DNA of 64,000 nt from contig NZ_PHTY01000001.1 in NCBI RefSeq assembly GCF_002813135.1, forward strand, positions 615,501 to 679,500, given 5' to 3'. This stretch comes from Ulvibacter sp. MAR_2010_11. Its GTDB lineage: Bacteria; Bacteroidota; Bacteroidia; Flavobacteriales; Flavobacteriaceae. Below, one piece after another: positions 26,312-36,026 of the stretch. The notes under the pieces are model-generated. The model saw only the letters and a list, made by a program, of their open reading frames with translations, searched no databases and had not been told where the DNA came from. A program made the translations under genes and the position numbers. Positions within the stretch are counted from its first letter, which is position 1; every line of letters begins with the position of its first letter.

Positions 26312-26670
26312 AGAGAATAGATTAGTTTTCCTCATAACTGCTTACAACCTAAAGCCTAAAGCTTATAGCTATTCAACTTTCAAATTCCAAATCGTAAATC
26401 GTAAATCCTTATTTTATGCTTTGTCACGCCGTTCTAGAAACGGCGTCCAGTTACTTTGCAGATTACATTAATTGGTTTCCGTATCAAGCACGGAAAGACA
26501 AGTAGTCAACAGGTTTTCATTGAAACTAATTTTGATGAGAAGTAAGCGGCGAAGGAAAAAGGGAAAAGGCAATCGGAAGTAGAGAATAGATTAGTTCTTA
26601 TCATAACCGCGTACAGCCTAAAGCTTATAGCTATTCAACTTTCAAATTCCAAATCGTAAATCGTAAATCC
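26312..26670. repeat. Long direct repeat of heptamer arrays with hairpin between
   Basis: Copy 1 (26312-26408, 97 bases) and copy 2 (26581-26670, 90 bases) share the same order of units: an AGAGAATAGATTAGTT start, then CTAAAGC-type heptamers, TTCAACT, TTCAAAT, TCCAAAT and two CGTAAAT. They differ in length by exactly one heptamer. Between them lies a perfect 8-bp hairpin ACGCCGTT-CTAGA-AACGGCGT at 26426-26446. The whole 26213-26673 gap carries no plausible gene. Confidence 0.88.
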
Positions 26671-26673
26671 AAC

Positions 26674-27930
26674 CTACATCCCTGTTCTAATAGCTTCCAC
26701 GGGATCCAGTCGTGATGCGGATATTGCCGGCAGGATTCCGGAAATTAATCCGATAGCTGCCGAAATTGCTGTTCCTAAGAATAAATTCCACGGAGACAAT
26801 ACAAATTCAAAGTCACCCGTAAATTGAGAGGCAACCAACGAAACAATAAACACTAAAAACAATCCGATTAATCCGCCGATAATGGCAAGGATTACAGCTT
26901 CAAACAAAAACTGCAATAAAATGAAGCGGTTCTTGGCTCCCAAAGATTTTTGAATTCCAATAAGATTGGTCCGCTCCTTCACACTTACAAACATGATGTT
27001 GGCAATACCGAAGCCACCTACAAGTAGCGAAAAGCCGCTTATCACCAAACCAATAATGTTCATTTGTCCTGTGATATTATCGATAAAATCACTGAAACCC
27101 TGTAATTCATTCACAAAAAAGTTGTCAATCTCATCGGGCTTTAAACCTCTTGACATTCTCAGTTTCTGCGTTAATAAGGCTACAAATTCGGCCTGATCAA
27201 CGTCTTTTTCAGGTTTGATAATGATAAAGGGAAATAGATTCTTATTGTTATCACCAAAAATCTTCCGGATTACGTTTACAGGTATAAAAACAGAGGTATC
27301 CTTGGAACCTCCAAACAATCCACTTCCCTCCTTTTTTAAAACCCCAATGACCGTAAATTTCCTGCCATACATCCGTGTTTTCTTTCCAATAGCAGCTTCA
27401 GCAGAACCGAATAATGTTTTGGCTATCTCATCGCCCATCACAATCACAGAGGCTCCGCTAGTGGATTCCGATTCGTTATAAAATCTTCCCTCAGCAATTT
27501 GCAGGGCTTCAATTTCATAATATTCATCGGTTACGGCTCCTACATCTACATTGCCCACCGATTTGTCTTCGTATTTAATGGTCTCCTGCTGTACATTCAA
27601 GGTATACGAAGCTGCGTATAAATCGGGTACGGTTCGCTTGAGATATTGATACTCTTCGTAGGTTACATCGGGAAATTGTTCGCGTTTCCAAACCGGGACA
27701 TCGGTAGGGCCAAAAGAAAAACGACCTAAATAAATTGTGCTGTTATCCAAAGAAGAAATACTGCCTTCAATTTCCTGTTTTAACGAATCGACCGCAGCCA
27801 AAACCGCAATTATAGAGAAGATTCCAATTGTAACACCTACCAGGGATAAAAAAGTACGCAGCTTGTTATTTCTAAGGGCATTGAGTGCAAAATTAAAGCT
27901 TTCCTTTAGTACGCGCAGATAGATTAACAT
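26674..27930 (-). CDS. MacB/FtsX-type ABC transporter permease
   Basis: 418 residues. The N-terminal helix with FALNALRNNKLRTFLSLVGVTIGIFSIIAVLAAVDSLK is the MacB family start; a periplasmic MacB-PCD domain fills about residues 50-250, and three FtsX helices follow (IIGLVISGFSLLVGGFGIANIMFVSV; FLFEAVILAIIGGLIGLFLVFIV; LFLGTAISAAIGLISGILPAISA). The ending RLDPVEAIRTGM is typical. Such permeases use ATP hydrolysis in the cytoplasm to drive mechanotransmission or export in the envelope. Neither the ATPase nor the fusion protein is adjacent, so partners must be elsewhere. No specific substrate can be given. Confidence 0.9.
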   Translation of the reverse strand: MLIYLRVLKESFNFALNALRNNKLRTFLSLVGVTIGIFSIIAVLAAVDSLKQEIEGSISSLDNSTIYLGRFSFGPTDVPVWKREQFPDVTYEEYQYLKRTVPDLYAASYTLNVQQETIKYEDKSVGNVDVGAVTDEYYEIEALQIAEGRFYNESESTSGASVIVMGDEIAKTLFGSAEAAIGKKTRMYGRKFTVIGVLKKEGSGLFGGSKDTSVFIPVNVIRKIFGDNNKNLFPFIIIKPEKDVDQAEFVALLTQKLRMSRGLKPDEIDNFFVNELQGFSDFIDNITGQMNIIGLVISGFSLLVGGFGIANIMFVSVKERTNLIGIQKSLGAKNRFILLQFLFEAVILAIIGGLIGLFLVFIVSLVASQFTGDFEFVLSPWNLFLGTAISAAIGLISGILPAISASRLDPVEAIRTGM

Positions 27931-28014
27931 GAGTTGGTTTTTGCGAAATTAATTTCAGAATAAAGATAAGACGTTTTCTCCTAATTTATGTTACAACATT
28001 CGTGTGTAATTATG

Positions 28015-28022
28015 TACTTTTG
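28015..28022 (+). promoter_or_regulatory. -7 element upstream of purH
   Basis: TACTTTTG fits TAnnTTTG, 38 bases before the purH ATG. A -33 TTG is not clear; TGTTAC at 27989 is the nearest candidate. Confidence 0.4.
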
Positions 28023-28059
28023 CACCTTCAAAAGGCACGGCAATTCTTAAATTCTATCC

Positions 28060-29592
28060 ATGAACAACACAAAAAAGATAACTTCAGCATTAATCTCGGT
28101 ATTTCATAAAGACGGACTGGCACCTATCGTCCAAAAATTAAACGAATTGGGCGTCACCATCTATTCGACGGGAGGGACTCAAAAATTTATCAATGATTTA
28201 GGAATTGATGTCGTTGCGGTAGAAGATATCACCGATTATCCTTCAATTTTAGGAGGACGTGTTAAAACCTTACACCCAAAGGTTTTTGGAGGAATTTTAA
28301 ACAGACAAGATCATGAAGGTGACGTAAAAGAAATGGAGCAATACGGTATCCCGCAATTGGATGTTGTGATTGTAGACCTGTATCCTTTCGAAAAAACGGT
28401 GGCCTCGGGAGCTTCGGAACAAGACATTATCGAAAAAATAGACATTGGAGGAATTTCTTTAATTCGAGCGGCCGCCAAAAACTTTAAAGACACCCTTTGT
28501 GTTTCATCTATGGAGGATTATGCAGCCTTCCTGAAAATCATTTCAGAAAAAAATGGTACAACATCCCTTGAAGACAGGAGGCATTTTGCTGCCAAAGCGT
28601 TTAACGTATCTTCGCATTACGATTCGGCAATTTTCAACTACTTCAACAGCGACCATAGTATTCCTTCACTGAAAATTAGTGAAACCAAGGGTCAAGTACT
28701 TCGTTATGGTGAAAATCCGCATCAAAGAGGTTTCTTTTTTGGTGATTTCGATGCGATGTTCGATAAGCTTCACGGAAAAGAATTAAGTTATAACAACTTG
28801 CTGGACGTAGATGCTGCCGTAAATTTAATGGAAGAATTTACCGGGGAAGCGCCAACCTTTGCGATTTTAAAACACAACAACGCCTGCGGCATAGCACAAC
28901 GCGAAACGGTACTTCAGGCGTATGTAGATGCCTTGGCAGGAGATCCGGTGTCGGCTTTTGGAGGAATTTTAATATGTAATACAGAAATTGATGCGGTAAC
29001 CGCAGAAGAGATTCACAAGCTATTTTGTGAGGTAGTAATTGCTCCTGCGTTTTCTTCGGAAGCAATCGAAATTTTAAAGGGTAAAAAGAACCGTATTTTA
29101 TTGGTTCAGAAGAAAATAAACTTACCCGCAACGACAACCAGGAGCTGTTTGAACGGCGCATTGGTACAGGATCGGGATGGAATTACGGACAGTCGCGAAA
29201 ATTTAACACAGGCAACAGATACTAAACCGTCTGCAAACGAGTTAGAAGACTTGTTATTTGCCTCCAAAATTTGCAAGCACACAAAATCCAATACCATCGT
29301 TCTGGCAAAGGGAAAACAGCTGTGTGCAAGCGGAACAGGACAGACTTCTCGAGTAGACGCGTTGCGTCAGGCTATTGAAAAAGCGAAATCATTTGGATTT
29401 AACCTGGAAGGAGCAGCAATGGCCAGTGATGCCTTTTTTCCTTTTCCCGATTGTGTGGAGATTGCAGACAATGCGGGTATCACTGCTGTAATTCAGCCGG
29501 GAGGCTCAATAAAAGATGAATTAAGCATCGATTATTGTAACGCGAATAAAATGGCAATGGTATTTACCGGCACACGTCATTTTAAGCACTAA
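28060..29592 (+). CDS. purH: Bifunctional AICAR transformylase/IMP cyclohydrolase PurH
   Basis: 510 residues, full length. The N-terminal MGS-like cyclohydrolase domain has TSALISVFHKDGLAPIV, YSTGGTQKFI and GGRVKTLHPKVFGGIL; the C-terminal transformylase has LRYGENPHQRG, the catalytic KHNNACGIA and the ending GTRHFKH. It carries out the last two steps of IMP synthesis. It stands on its own promoter and is followed by the mre operon after a 124-base gap. Confidence 0.97.
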   Translation: MNNTKKITSALISVFHKDGLAPIVQKLNELGVTIYSTGGTQKFINDLGIDVVAVEDITDYPSILGGRVKTLHPKVFGGILNRQDHEGDVKEMEQYGIPQLDVVIVDLYPFEKTVASGASEQDIIEKIDIGGISLIRAAAKNFKDTLCVSSMEDYAAFLKIISEKNGTTSLEDRRHFAAKAFNVSSHYDSAIFNYFNSDHSIPSLKISETKGQVLRYGENPHQRGFFFGDFDAMFDKLHGKELSYNNLLDVDAAVNLMEEFTGEAPTFAILKHNNACGIAQRETVLQAYVDALAGDPVSAFGGILICNTEIDAVTAEEIHKLFCEVVIAPAFSSEAIEILKGKKNRILLVQKKINLPATTTRSCLNGALVQDRDGITDSRENLTQATDTKPSANELEDLLFASKICKHTKSNTIVLAKGKQLCASGTGQTSRVDALRQAIEKAKSFGFNLEGAAMASDAFFPFPDCVEIADNAGITAVIQPGGSIKDELSIDYCNANKMAMVFTGTRHFKH

Positions 29593-29716
29593 ATTTTAGT
29601 ACATTTGTTACTGAAGCCTTTTATTTCAGTATTGCATTTGTAAATTCTGAAAAAAGAAGGAAAAGTAAAACAATTAAAACGCAACACGTTTAATATCAAT
29701 ACCGCCAAAATAGCTT

Positions 29717-30745
29717 ATGGGATTTTTTGACTTCTTAACTGAAGAAATAGCCATCGATTTAGGAACTGCCAATACGCTCATTATTCACAATGACAAGGTT
29801 GTTGTGGATGCTCCATCTATTGTAGCCCGCGACCGTACCACAGGGAAAATAATTGCAGTAGGACGCGAAGCCGCCATGATGCAAGGAAAAACACACGAAA
29901 ACATTAAAACCATTCGCCCATTAAAAGATGGAGTAATAGCCGATTTCGATGCAAGCGAAAAGATGATCAACATGTTCATCAATGATATTCCGGCGCTGAA
30001 AAAGAGATGGTTAAAACCTTCGTTGCGGATGGTGATCTGCATACCTAGTGGAATTACCGAAGTTGAAATGCGAGCGGTAAAAGAAAGTGCCGAACGTGTA
30101 AACGGAAAAGAAGTCTATCTTATTCACGAACCTATGGCTGCTGCCATTGGTATCGGGGTCGATATTATGCAACCCAAAGGAAATATGGTAGTGGATATTG
30201 GAGGTGGTACCACCGAAATTGCCGTAATCGCATTAGGCGGAATTGTTTGTGACAAATCGGTTAAAATTGCGGGAGATGTTTTTACAAATGACATCGTTTA
30301 TTACATGCGAACCCAACACAATTTATATGTGGGAGAGCGTACCGCTGAAAAAATAAAAATACAGATTGGAGCTGCTACCGAAGACTTAGAATTACCTCCG
30401 GAAGATATGGCGGTTCAGGGACGGGATTTGCTTACCGGAAAACCAAAGCAGGTACAAGCCTCTTATCGTGAAATAGCCAAGGCACTTGACAAATCGATTC
30501 TTCGTATTGAGGATGCCGTGATGGAAACCTTATCACAAACACCTCCCGAGCTCGCGGCAGATATCTATAACACGGGAATTTATTTGGCCGGTGGAGGTTC
30601 TATGCTGCGTGGTTTAGACAAGCGTTTGTCTCAAAAAACAGATTTACCTGTTTACATTGCCGAAGATCCTTTACGAGCTGTAGTTCGAGGTACAGGAATT
30701 TGCTTGAAAAACCTAGCTAAATACAAGAGCGTATTGATAAAATAG
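29717..30745 (+). CDS. mreB: Rod shape-determining actin homologue MreB
   Basis: 342 residues. Actin-fold nucleotide motifs are clear: phosphate 1 IAIDLGTANTLI, phosphate 2 GNMVVDIGGGTTEIAVI and adenosine GIYLAGGGSMLRGLDKRL. MreB filaments under the inner membrane steer lateral cell-wall synthesis. First gene of the cluster mreB-mreC-mreD-mrdA-rodA, all on the plus strand with gaps of 13 bases or overlaps, so a single transcript is likely. Confidence 0.97.
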   Translation: MGFFDFLTEEIAIDLGTANTLIIHNDKVVVDAPSIVARDRTTGKIIAVGREAAMMQGKTHENIKTIRPLKDGVIADFDASEKMINMFINDIPALKKRWLKPSLRMVICIPSGITEVEMRAVKESAERVNGKEVYLIHEPMAAAIGIGVDIMQPKGNMVVDIGGGTTEIAVIALGGIVCDKSVKIAGDVFTNDIVYYMRTQHNLYVGERTAEKIKIQIGAATEDLELPPEDMAVQGRDLLTGKPKQVQASYREIAKALDKSILRIEDAVMETLSQTPPELAADIYNTGIYLAGGGSMLRGLDKRLSQKTDLPVYIAEDPLRAVVRGTGICLKNLAKYKSVLIK

Positions 30746-30758
30746 GAAGTAAGACGCT

Positions 30759-31589
30759 ATGCAACAGATACTATTTTTCTTTATACGGAATAAAAATTTC
30801 CTGTTGTTTGGTCTTTTGTTTATCATCTCTCTTTCACTTACCATAAGATCTCATTCGTTTCACAAGAGTAAGTTTGTTAGCTCTTCCAACTTTATTACCG
30901 GCGGAATTTATACGTTAAAAAGTGATGTTACTGATTATTTCGGACTTCGGGAAGAAAACCAAAAATTAGTCGACGAAAACATGCTGCTTCGGAAATTATT
31001 GGAAAGCTATAATTCAAATGCCGCGAATCCGTTACCGGACAGTACCACATTGCCATCAAAATATAAGTTCTTTTCGGCCAAAGTAATTAACAACAATTTT
31101 TCGAAAACAAAGAACAATATTACAATAGACCGTGGCGCAAAAGATAGTATCGCAATCGATATGGGAGTGATTACTTCCAAAGGAATTGTTGGGATTATAA
31201 ACGCGGTGTCGCAAAATTATGCTACAATACAATCCATTCTCAATACCAAGAGCCAGATTAATGCCAAATTGAAGCATTCAGAACATTTTGGAACCTTGAA
31301 ATGGGATACCAAAACACCGAACATCGTTCAACTTACTGATGTTCCCAGACTGGCTGTAGTGAAAGAAGGCGATACAGTTGTTACCGGCGGAAGATCTACA
31401 ATTTTTCCGAAAGGAATTCTTATTGGAACCGTCAATGAGGTTATTTTAGGGAAGAATGATAATTACTACAATTTAAATATTTTGTTGTTCAACGATATGA
31501 CCAACATTCATCATGTTTACATTATAGAAAATCAGGCAGCCGAAGAGATTTTACAATTGGAAAAAGAGGTTGACGATGCAGAACAGTGA
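30759..31589 (+). CDS. mreC: Rod shape-determining protein MreC
   Basis: 276 residues: a short cytoplasmic start, one membrane helix (FLLFGLLFIISLSLTI), a coiled coil (about 60-90, LREENQKLVDENMLLRKLL) and the double beta-barrel typical of MreC (GAKDSIAIDMGVITSKGIVG; VVKEGDTVVTGGRSTIFPKG). It links MreB to PBP2 in the periplasm. The last codons overlap mreD by 14 bases. Confidence 0.94.
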   Translation: MQQILFFFIRNKNFLLFGLLFIISLSLTIRSHSFHKSKFVSSSNFITGGIYTLKSDVTDYFGLREENQKLVDENMLLRKLLESYNSNAANPLPDSTTLPSKYKFFSAKVINNNFSKTKNNITIDRGAKDSIAIDMGVITSKGIVGIINAVSQNYATIQSILNTKSQINAKLKHSEHFGTLKWDTKTPNIVQLTDVPRLAVVKEGDTVVTGGRSTIFPKGILIGTVNEVILGKNDNYYNLNILLFNDMTNIHHVYIIENQAAEEILQLEKEVDDAEQ

Positions 31590-32082
31590 AATACTTATTA
31601 CAATACTGCGATTTATTACTTTGGTACTCCTTCAGGTATTGATTTTAAATCACATCAACTTTCTGGGGTATATTAATCCCTACGTTTACGTACTTTTTAT
31701 TTTAATATTTCCAATAAACGGGAATAAGGGCTTACTCATTTTTTTAAGCTTTCTTTTGGGAATTACGGTCGATATTTTTGGAGATTCGGGTGGAGTGCAT
31801 GCCGCAGCCTGCGTGTTTATAGCTTATATACGTCCGCTTATTCTAAAATTTTCTTTTGGAGTGAGCTACGAATACAATATGGTTAAATTGAATAAGGTTC
31901 CCCCAACGGAGCGCCTGGTTTACATCATCGCAATAGTGATGATACATCATTTCATATTATTTAGTTTGGAAATTTTCAGCTTTTCACATATATTATTAAT
32001 CCTAAAATCTACGTTATTCTCAGGGATATTCAGCACTGTATTAATCCTGTGTGCGTTATTGCTTTTTAGCCGAAAATCGTAA
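31576..32082 (+). CDS. mreD: Rod shape-determining protein MreD
   Basis: I prefer the ATG at 31576 (MQNSEILITILRF) over a TTG two codons earlier. About 168 residues and five helices (ITLVLLQVLILNHINFLGYI, PYVYVLFILIFPI, GLLIFLSFLLGITVDIF and others). The motif LLGITVDIFGDSGGVHAAA is characteristic of the family. It overlaps mreC by 14 bases and its stop shares a base with the mrdA start. MreD supports the elongasome in the inner membrane. Confidence 0.92.
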   Translation: MQNSEILITILRFITLVLLQVLILNHINFLGYINPYVYVLFILIFPINGNKGLLIFLSFLLGITVDIFGDSGGVHAAACVFIAYIRPLILKFSFGVSYEYNMVKLNKVPPTERLVYIIAIVMIHHFILFSLEIFSFSHILLILKSTLFSGIFSTVLILCALLLFSRKS

Positions 32083-33950
32083 TGAGAAAACTATTACTCT
32101 TTTCTATTGTTCTAATAACCGGAATTGTATTTGCCGGGAGGTTGTTCTATCTCCAAATTTACGATACCTCTTTTCAGAAATTATCTGAAGGTAATGCCAT
32201 AAAAGTAATTTACGATTATCCGCAGCGCGGTTATATTTTCGACCGAAACGGAGAATTATTAGTGACCAATCAGCCGTCCTACGACGTCATGGTAATTCCG
32301 AAGGATGTAAAACCATTGGACACATTAGAATTCTGTAACATTCTAAAGATAACCATTGAAGATTTTCGCTCTATTCTGAAAAAGGCCCGAATCTATTCAC
32401 CTCGTCTTCCATCGGTAGTGATTCCACAATTAAACAAAGCCGAATACGCCTATCTTTCTGAAAAAATGCACAAATACGAAGGTTTTTATATTCAGAAAAG
32501 ATCCTTGCGCGATTATCAGGTAAGCCATTCAGCAAACGTATTGGGCTATATCGCGGAAGTAAATGACCGTATCATCGAAAAGAATCCTTACTATAAAATG
32601 GGGGATTTAATTGGAAGTCAGGGTGTAGAAAAACAATATGAAGATGTGCTGCGTGGCATTAAAGGTGTAAAATACATTCAAAAAGACCGTTTTAACAGAG
32701 ATATTGGTGCCTATAAGGAAGGGATCTTTGACACCCTGCCCGAGCGAGGTAGGGATATTACGTTAACTATTGATGCCGTGCTTCAGGAATACGGGGAAAA
32801 ATTATTCGTAAACAAACGCGGAGGCATCGTTGCTATCGAACCGGCTACAGGTGAAATTCTAGCATTGGTCACTGCTCCAAATTATGACCCGGCCCTACTG
32901 GTAGGTCGAGAACGCTCTAAAAATTATACAAAACTCTGGTACGATACCATTGCCAAACCGTTGTTTGACCGCGGACTTCAGGGTGAATATCCTCCCGGAT
33001 CTCCCTTTAAGGCGTTAACCGCATTGATAGCTTTACAGGAAGATGTGGTTAATACCGAAGAAAGAATTTATTGCCACGGAGGGTATATCTACGGAAGAGG
33101 CAGAAAATTGGGCTGTCACCATCATGCTACTCCCTTAGCCATGGTGGGTGGAATAGCGAACTCATGTAACGCCTATTTTTGTACGGTGTATCGGCGTATT
33201 ATTGAAAAATATCCGTCGCCTCAAGAAGGAATCGACAATTGGAAAAGACATTTAAGCAGTTTCGGACTAGGGAATTTTATGGGTTACGATTTGCCCAGTG
33301 GTCGAAGAGGATTTATCCCCAATTCGGAATACTACAACCGCAGTTACGACTACCCTACCTACAAATGGTTTGCAACAGCAACAATCTCGAATGCCATAGG
33401 ACAAGGCGAGGTTTCATTAACGCCTATGCAAATGGCAAACTTTACCGCCATTATTGCCAACAGAGGATGGTACTATAAACCGCATATTATAAAAAATGTA
33501 AGTACAGTTGATACCATTCCCAAAGAGTACACCGAGAAACTATTCACCACCGTCGATCCCAAATATTTCGAGCCGGTCGTGGAAGGTATGTTCGACGTAT
33601 ACAATCGCGGGACAGCTTCAAGCATTCAAGTTCCCGGAATTGAAATATGCGGAAAGACGGGAACTTCCGAAAACTACATTCGCATTGGCGGGAAGCGTAT
33701 GCAATTGACAGATCATTCCATGTTTATTGCCTTTGCACCCAAAGACGATCCTAAAATTGCGATCGCAGTATTTGTGGAAAACGGATATTGGGGTTCTCGT
33801 TGGGCAGGTCGAATTGCAGGTCTAATGATCGAAAAATACTTAAAAGGTGAAATTACCCGAACCGATATGGAAAATTTCGTCCTCAATGGAAGTTTGGAAG
33901 CGGAATACCTAAAACCATACAGTGGCCAACCCTTTACAATTAACAAATAA
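32082..33950 (+). CDS. mrdA: Penicillin-binding protein 2 (peptidoglycan transpeptidase)
   Basis: 622 residues. An N-terminal anchor (LLLFSIVLITGIVFAGRLFYLQ) precedes the dimerisation domain with YDYPQRGYIFDRNGELLVTN and DLIGSQGVEKQYEDVLRG. The transpeptidase has SPFK as the SxxK nucleophile motif (in EYPPGSPFKALTAL), SCN as SxN (ANSCNAYFC) and KTGT (CGKTGTSENYI). All three are intact. PBP2 makes cross-links during elongation and works with RodA, which follows directly (shared base). Confidence 0.96.
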   Translation: MRKLLLFSIVLITGIVFAGRLFYLQIYDTSFQKLSEGNAIKVIYDYPQRGYIFDRNGELLVTNQPSYDVMVIPKDVKPLDTLEFCNILKITIEDFRSILKKARIYSPRLPSVVIPQLNKAEYAYLSEKMHKYEGFYIQKRSLRDYQVSHSANVLGYIAEVNDRIIEKNPYYKMGDLIGSQGVEKQYEDVLRGIKGVKYIQKDRFNRDIGAYKEGIFDTLPERGRDITLTIDAVLQEYGEKLFVNKRGGIVAIEPATGEILALVTAPNYDPALLVGRERSKNYTKLWYDTIAKPLFDRGLQGEYPPGSPFKALTALIALQEDVVNTEERIYCHGGYIYGRGRKLGCHHHATPLAMVGGIANSCNAYFCTVYRRIIEKYPSPQEGIDNWKRHLSSFGLGNFMGYDLPSGRRGFIPNSEYYNRSYDYPTYKWFATATISNAIGQGEVSLTPMQMANFTAIIANRGWYYKPHIIKNVSTVDTIPKEYTEKLFTTVDPKYFEPVVEGMFDVYNRGTASSIQVPGIEICGKTGTSENYIRIGGKRMQLTDHSMFIAFAPKDDPKIAIAVFVENGYWGSRWAGRIAGLMIEKYLKGEITRTDMENFVLNGSLEAEYLKPYSGQPFTINK

Positions 33951-35206
33951 TGGCAAGCGGGAAAGGGATTTCAAAATTCGACTGGCCTACCATGCTTTTG
34001 TATGCAGCCTTGGTAGGTATTGGATGGATGAACATCTATTCGGCTTCGCTAAGCGATACTGCTTCCGGATTCTTTGATTTGAGTCAGATTTACACCCGCC
34101 AACTTTTTTTTATCGGTCTCAGCATTCTACTTATCATTTTTATATTGGCCATCGAGGCCAAATTTTACGAACGATTTTCGAGTGTTATCTATATTGTCGC
34201 CTTGCTGTCGTTAGTGGGACTGTTTGTTTTCGGAAAAAATATAAACGGAGCCACTTCCTGGTATGCTTTTGGAAACTACGGACTTCAGCCAAGTGAATTT
34301 GCGAAGGCAGCAACGGCCTTAGCACTCGCGAAATACGTAAGTGACATCCAAACCAATGTCAAGGAGTTTAAACACCAACTACGCACTTTTATACTCATCG
34401 CCCTACCTGCAATTTTAATCATTCCGCAACCGGATCCCGGAAGTGCCCTTATCTACATCGCATTTATATTTCCACTATATCGTGAGGGACTTCATTTTGT
34501 GTATCTCTTATTCGGGCTTTTTGCTGCCGCACTCTTTGTAGGGACACTCGTCTTTGGCGTGATTTGGGTTGCTATGGGAGTTGTACTTATTGCGGGAATT
34601 TTATTTTTTCGGAATCGCAAAAAACGCCCAAACCTATTTAAATATCTTTTAATTGCGACCGCATGTATTGGTTTTGCTTTTTCGGTGAATTATATTTTTG
34701 AAAATGTCTTCGAACAGCGTCACAGAGATCGTTTTAATATTGTGCTTGGCAAAGAAGTGGATTCCAAGGGAATTGGCTATAACACCAATCAGAGTGAGAT
34801 CGCTATTGGAAGCGGGGGCTGGACCGGAAAAGGTTGGACACAGGGTACACAAACTAAGGGAAACTTCGTTCCCGAACAACACACAGATTACATCTTTAGC
34901 ACCGTAGGAGAGGAATGGGGCTTTTTAGGAAGTCTATTGGTAGTGATTCTGTTTGTCGCGCTTCTCGTGCGAATTCTCCATTTGGCCGAACGTCAAAAAA
35001 ACCAGTTTAGCAGGGTGTATGGGTACAGTGTCGCTTCTATTTTGTTCTTACACTTTTTTGTAAATGTCGGGATGGTAACCGGACTGTTTCCTACGGTGGG
35101 AATACCCTTGCCCTTCTTTAGTTATGGAGGATCCGGGTTATGGGGCTTTACAATTTTACTGTTTATTTTTGTGCGTTTGGATGCTTCAAATTACATCAAC
35201 GCCTAA
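33950..35206 (+). CDS. rodA: RodA, SEDS-family peptidoglycan glycosyltransferase
   Basis: 418 residues with about ten helices. Family features include GINGATSWYAFG near the catalytic loop, LQPSEFAKAATALALAKYVS, PQPDPGSALIYIAF, EQHTDYIFSTVGEEWGFLGS and the C-terminal VTGLFPTVGIPLPFFSYGGSG. It polymerises lipid II for lateral growth with PBP2. The stop overlaps that of the convergent endonuclease gene by four bases (35203-35206). Confidence 0.96.
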   Translation: MASGKGISKFDWPTMLLYAALVGIGWMNIYSASLSDTASGFFDLSQIYTRQLFFIGLSILLIIFILAIEAKFYERFSSVIYIVALLSLVGLFVFGKNINGATSWYAFGNYGLQPSEFAKAATALALAKYVSDIQTNVKEFKHQLRTFILIALPAILIIPQPDPGSALIYIAFIFPLYREGLHFVYLLFGLFAAALFVGTLVFGVIWVAMGVVLIAGILFFRNRKKRPNLFKYLLIATACIGFAFSVNYIFENVFEQRHRDRFNIVLGKEVDSKGIGYNTNQSEIAIGSGGWTGKGWTQGTQTKGNFVPEQHTDYIFSTVGEEWGFLGSLLVVILFVALLVRILHLAERQKNQFSRVYGYSVASILFLHFFVNVGMVTGLFPTVGIPLPFFSYGGSGLWGFTILLFIFVRLDASNYINA

Positions 35207-36021
35207 CGTATACCCCAGGCTTTTAAATCTATTGTAGCTTCCAGCTGTTTTTCTATATTTTCTGAAAGTTTCGGAAAGAAATCTATTCCCGTTTGCGCTT
35301 CGATCGAATCGATAGTGACTACATAATCGTAATATGAATTGTTGGTAGGTTCATTCGGAATTAAAAATGCAATCGCTTTATAGTGCCCTTCCGAAGCATC
35401 CAATACAATTTTATAAAAAGCCTCCGGAACCGAAACCCCTTCGCCCCCTATTGTTGGCAAACCCTCTTTTAAAACTCCTCCTGTTACCACAAATAATCCG
35501 TCATATTTCTTGGCCCAAAAACGCACCTTTTGCTCCAACTTATTCCAGATTCCTCCGTTGAAGTCGTTGTTCTGCGGACTTATATTGGAGGTCAAAAAAG
35601 TTTCGTGGTAGGCGTTAAAGTTGAACCTTCTGTCTCCCGCAGGACACAAATGCCCTCTGTCGTATCCCGAATTTTTATAGCTTCTCCAATGTGCCGATTT
35701 CGATGCTATCTTACGATCTTCCACAAAATCGGGGCGGTCAAACTCGTTTTTGGAAAGGTGTTTTCTTGCGAGTTCATAGGCCACCCATTCTGCCTGTTCG
35801 TGGGCTTCAGAATAGGACAAGGTAAAATAAGAATGTGTTACCAAGGCTCCCGTAGTTGAAACCGGTAAAAAAGAGGCGTCAAATTCGGAATACGCCGATT
35901 CTGAAGTGTCCTCAACGGTTTCAGGATAGGCTTCATTTTGTGTATCTACATATTGTTCGGCATAATACAGGCCGGCAATAATTAAAACAGTTAACAAGGG
36001 ATACAAATATTTTCGGCTCAT
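35203..36021 (-). CDS. Membrane-anchored DNA/RNA non-specific endonuclease
   Basis: 272 residues with an N-terminal signal-anchor (YLYPLLTVLIIAGLYYAEQY). The beta-beta-alpha-metal nuclease motif is GYDRGHLCPAGDRRFN with His124 as general base and TSNISPQNNDFNGGIWNKLE supplying the metal-binding Asn. This is the NUC1/EndoG family, which degrades DNA and RNA outside the cytoplasm, for example for nutrient scavenging. It overlaps rodA tail to tail and follows a DppC-like permease with a 5-base gap. Confidence 0.93.
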   Translation of the reverse strand: MSRKYLYPLLTVLIIAGLYYAEQYVDTQNEAYPETVEDTSESAYSEFDASFLPVSTTGALVTHSYFTLSYSEAHEQAEWVAYELARKHLSKNEFDRPDFVEDRKIASKSAHWRSYKNSGYDRGHLCPAGDRRFNFNAYHETFLTSNISPQNNDFNGGIWNKLEQKVRFWAKKYDGLFVVTGGVLKEGLPTIGGEGVSVPEAFYKIVLDASEGHYKAIAFLIPNEPTNNSYYDYVVTIDSIEAQTGIDFFPKLSENIEKQLEATIDLKAWGIR

Positions 36022-36026
36022 TTCAA

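Noticed and set aside
26312-26670. Possible CRISPR array
   Set aside because: Units are 7 bp without unique spacers of 25-40 bp and no cas genes are present.
29600-29607. TACATTTG as the mreB promoter
   Set aside because: It fits the -7 box but has no -33 partner and lies 110 bases from mreB; too weak to list.
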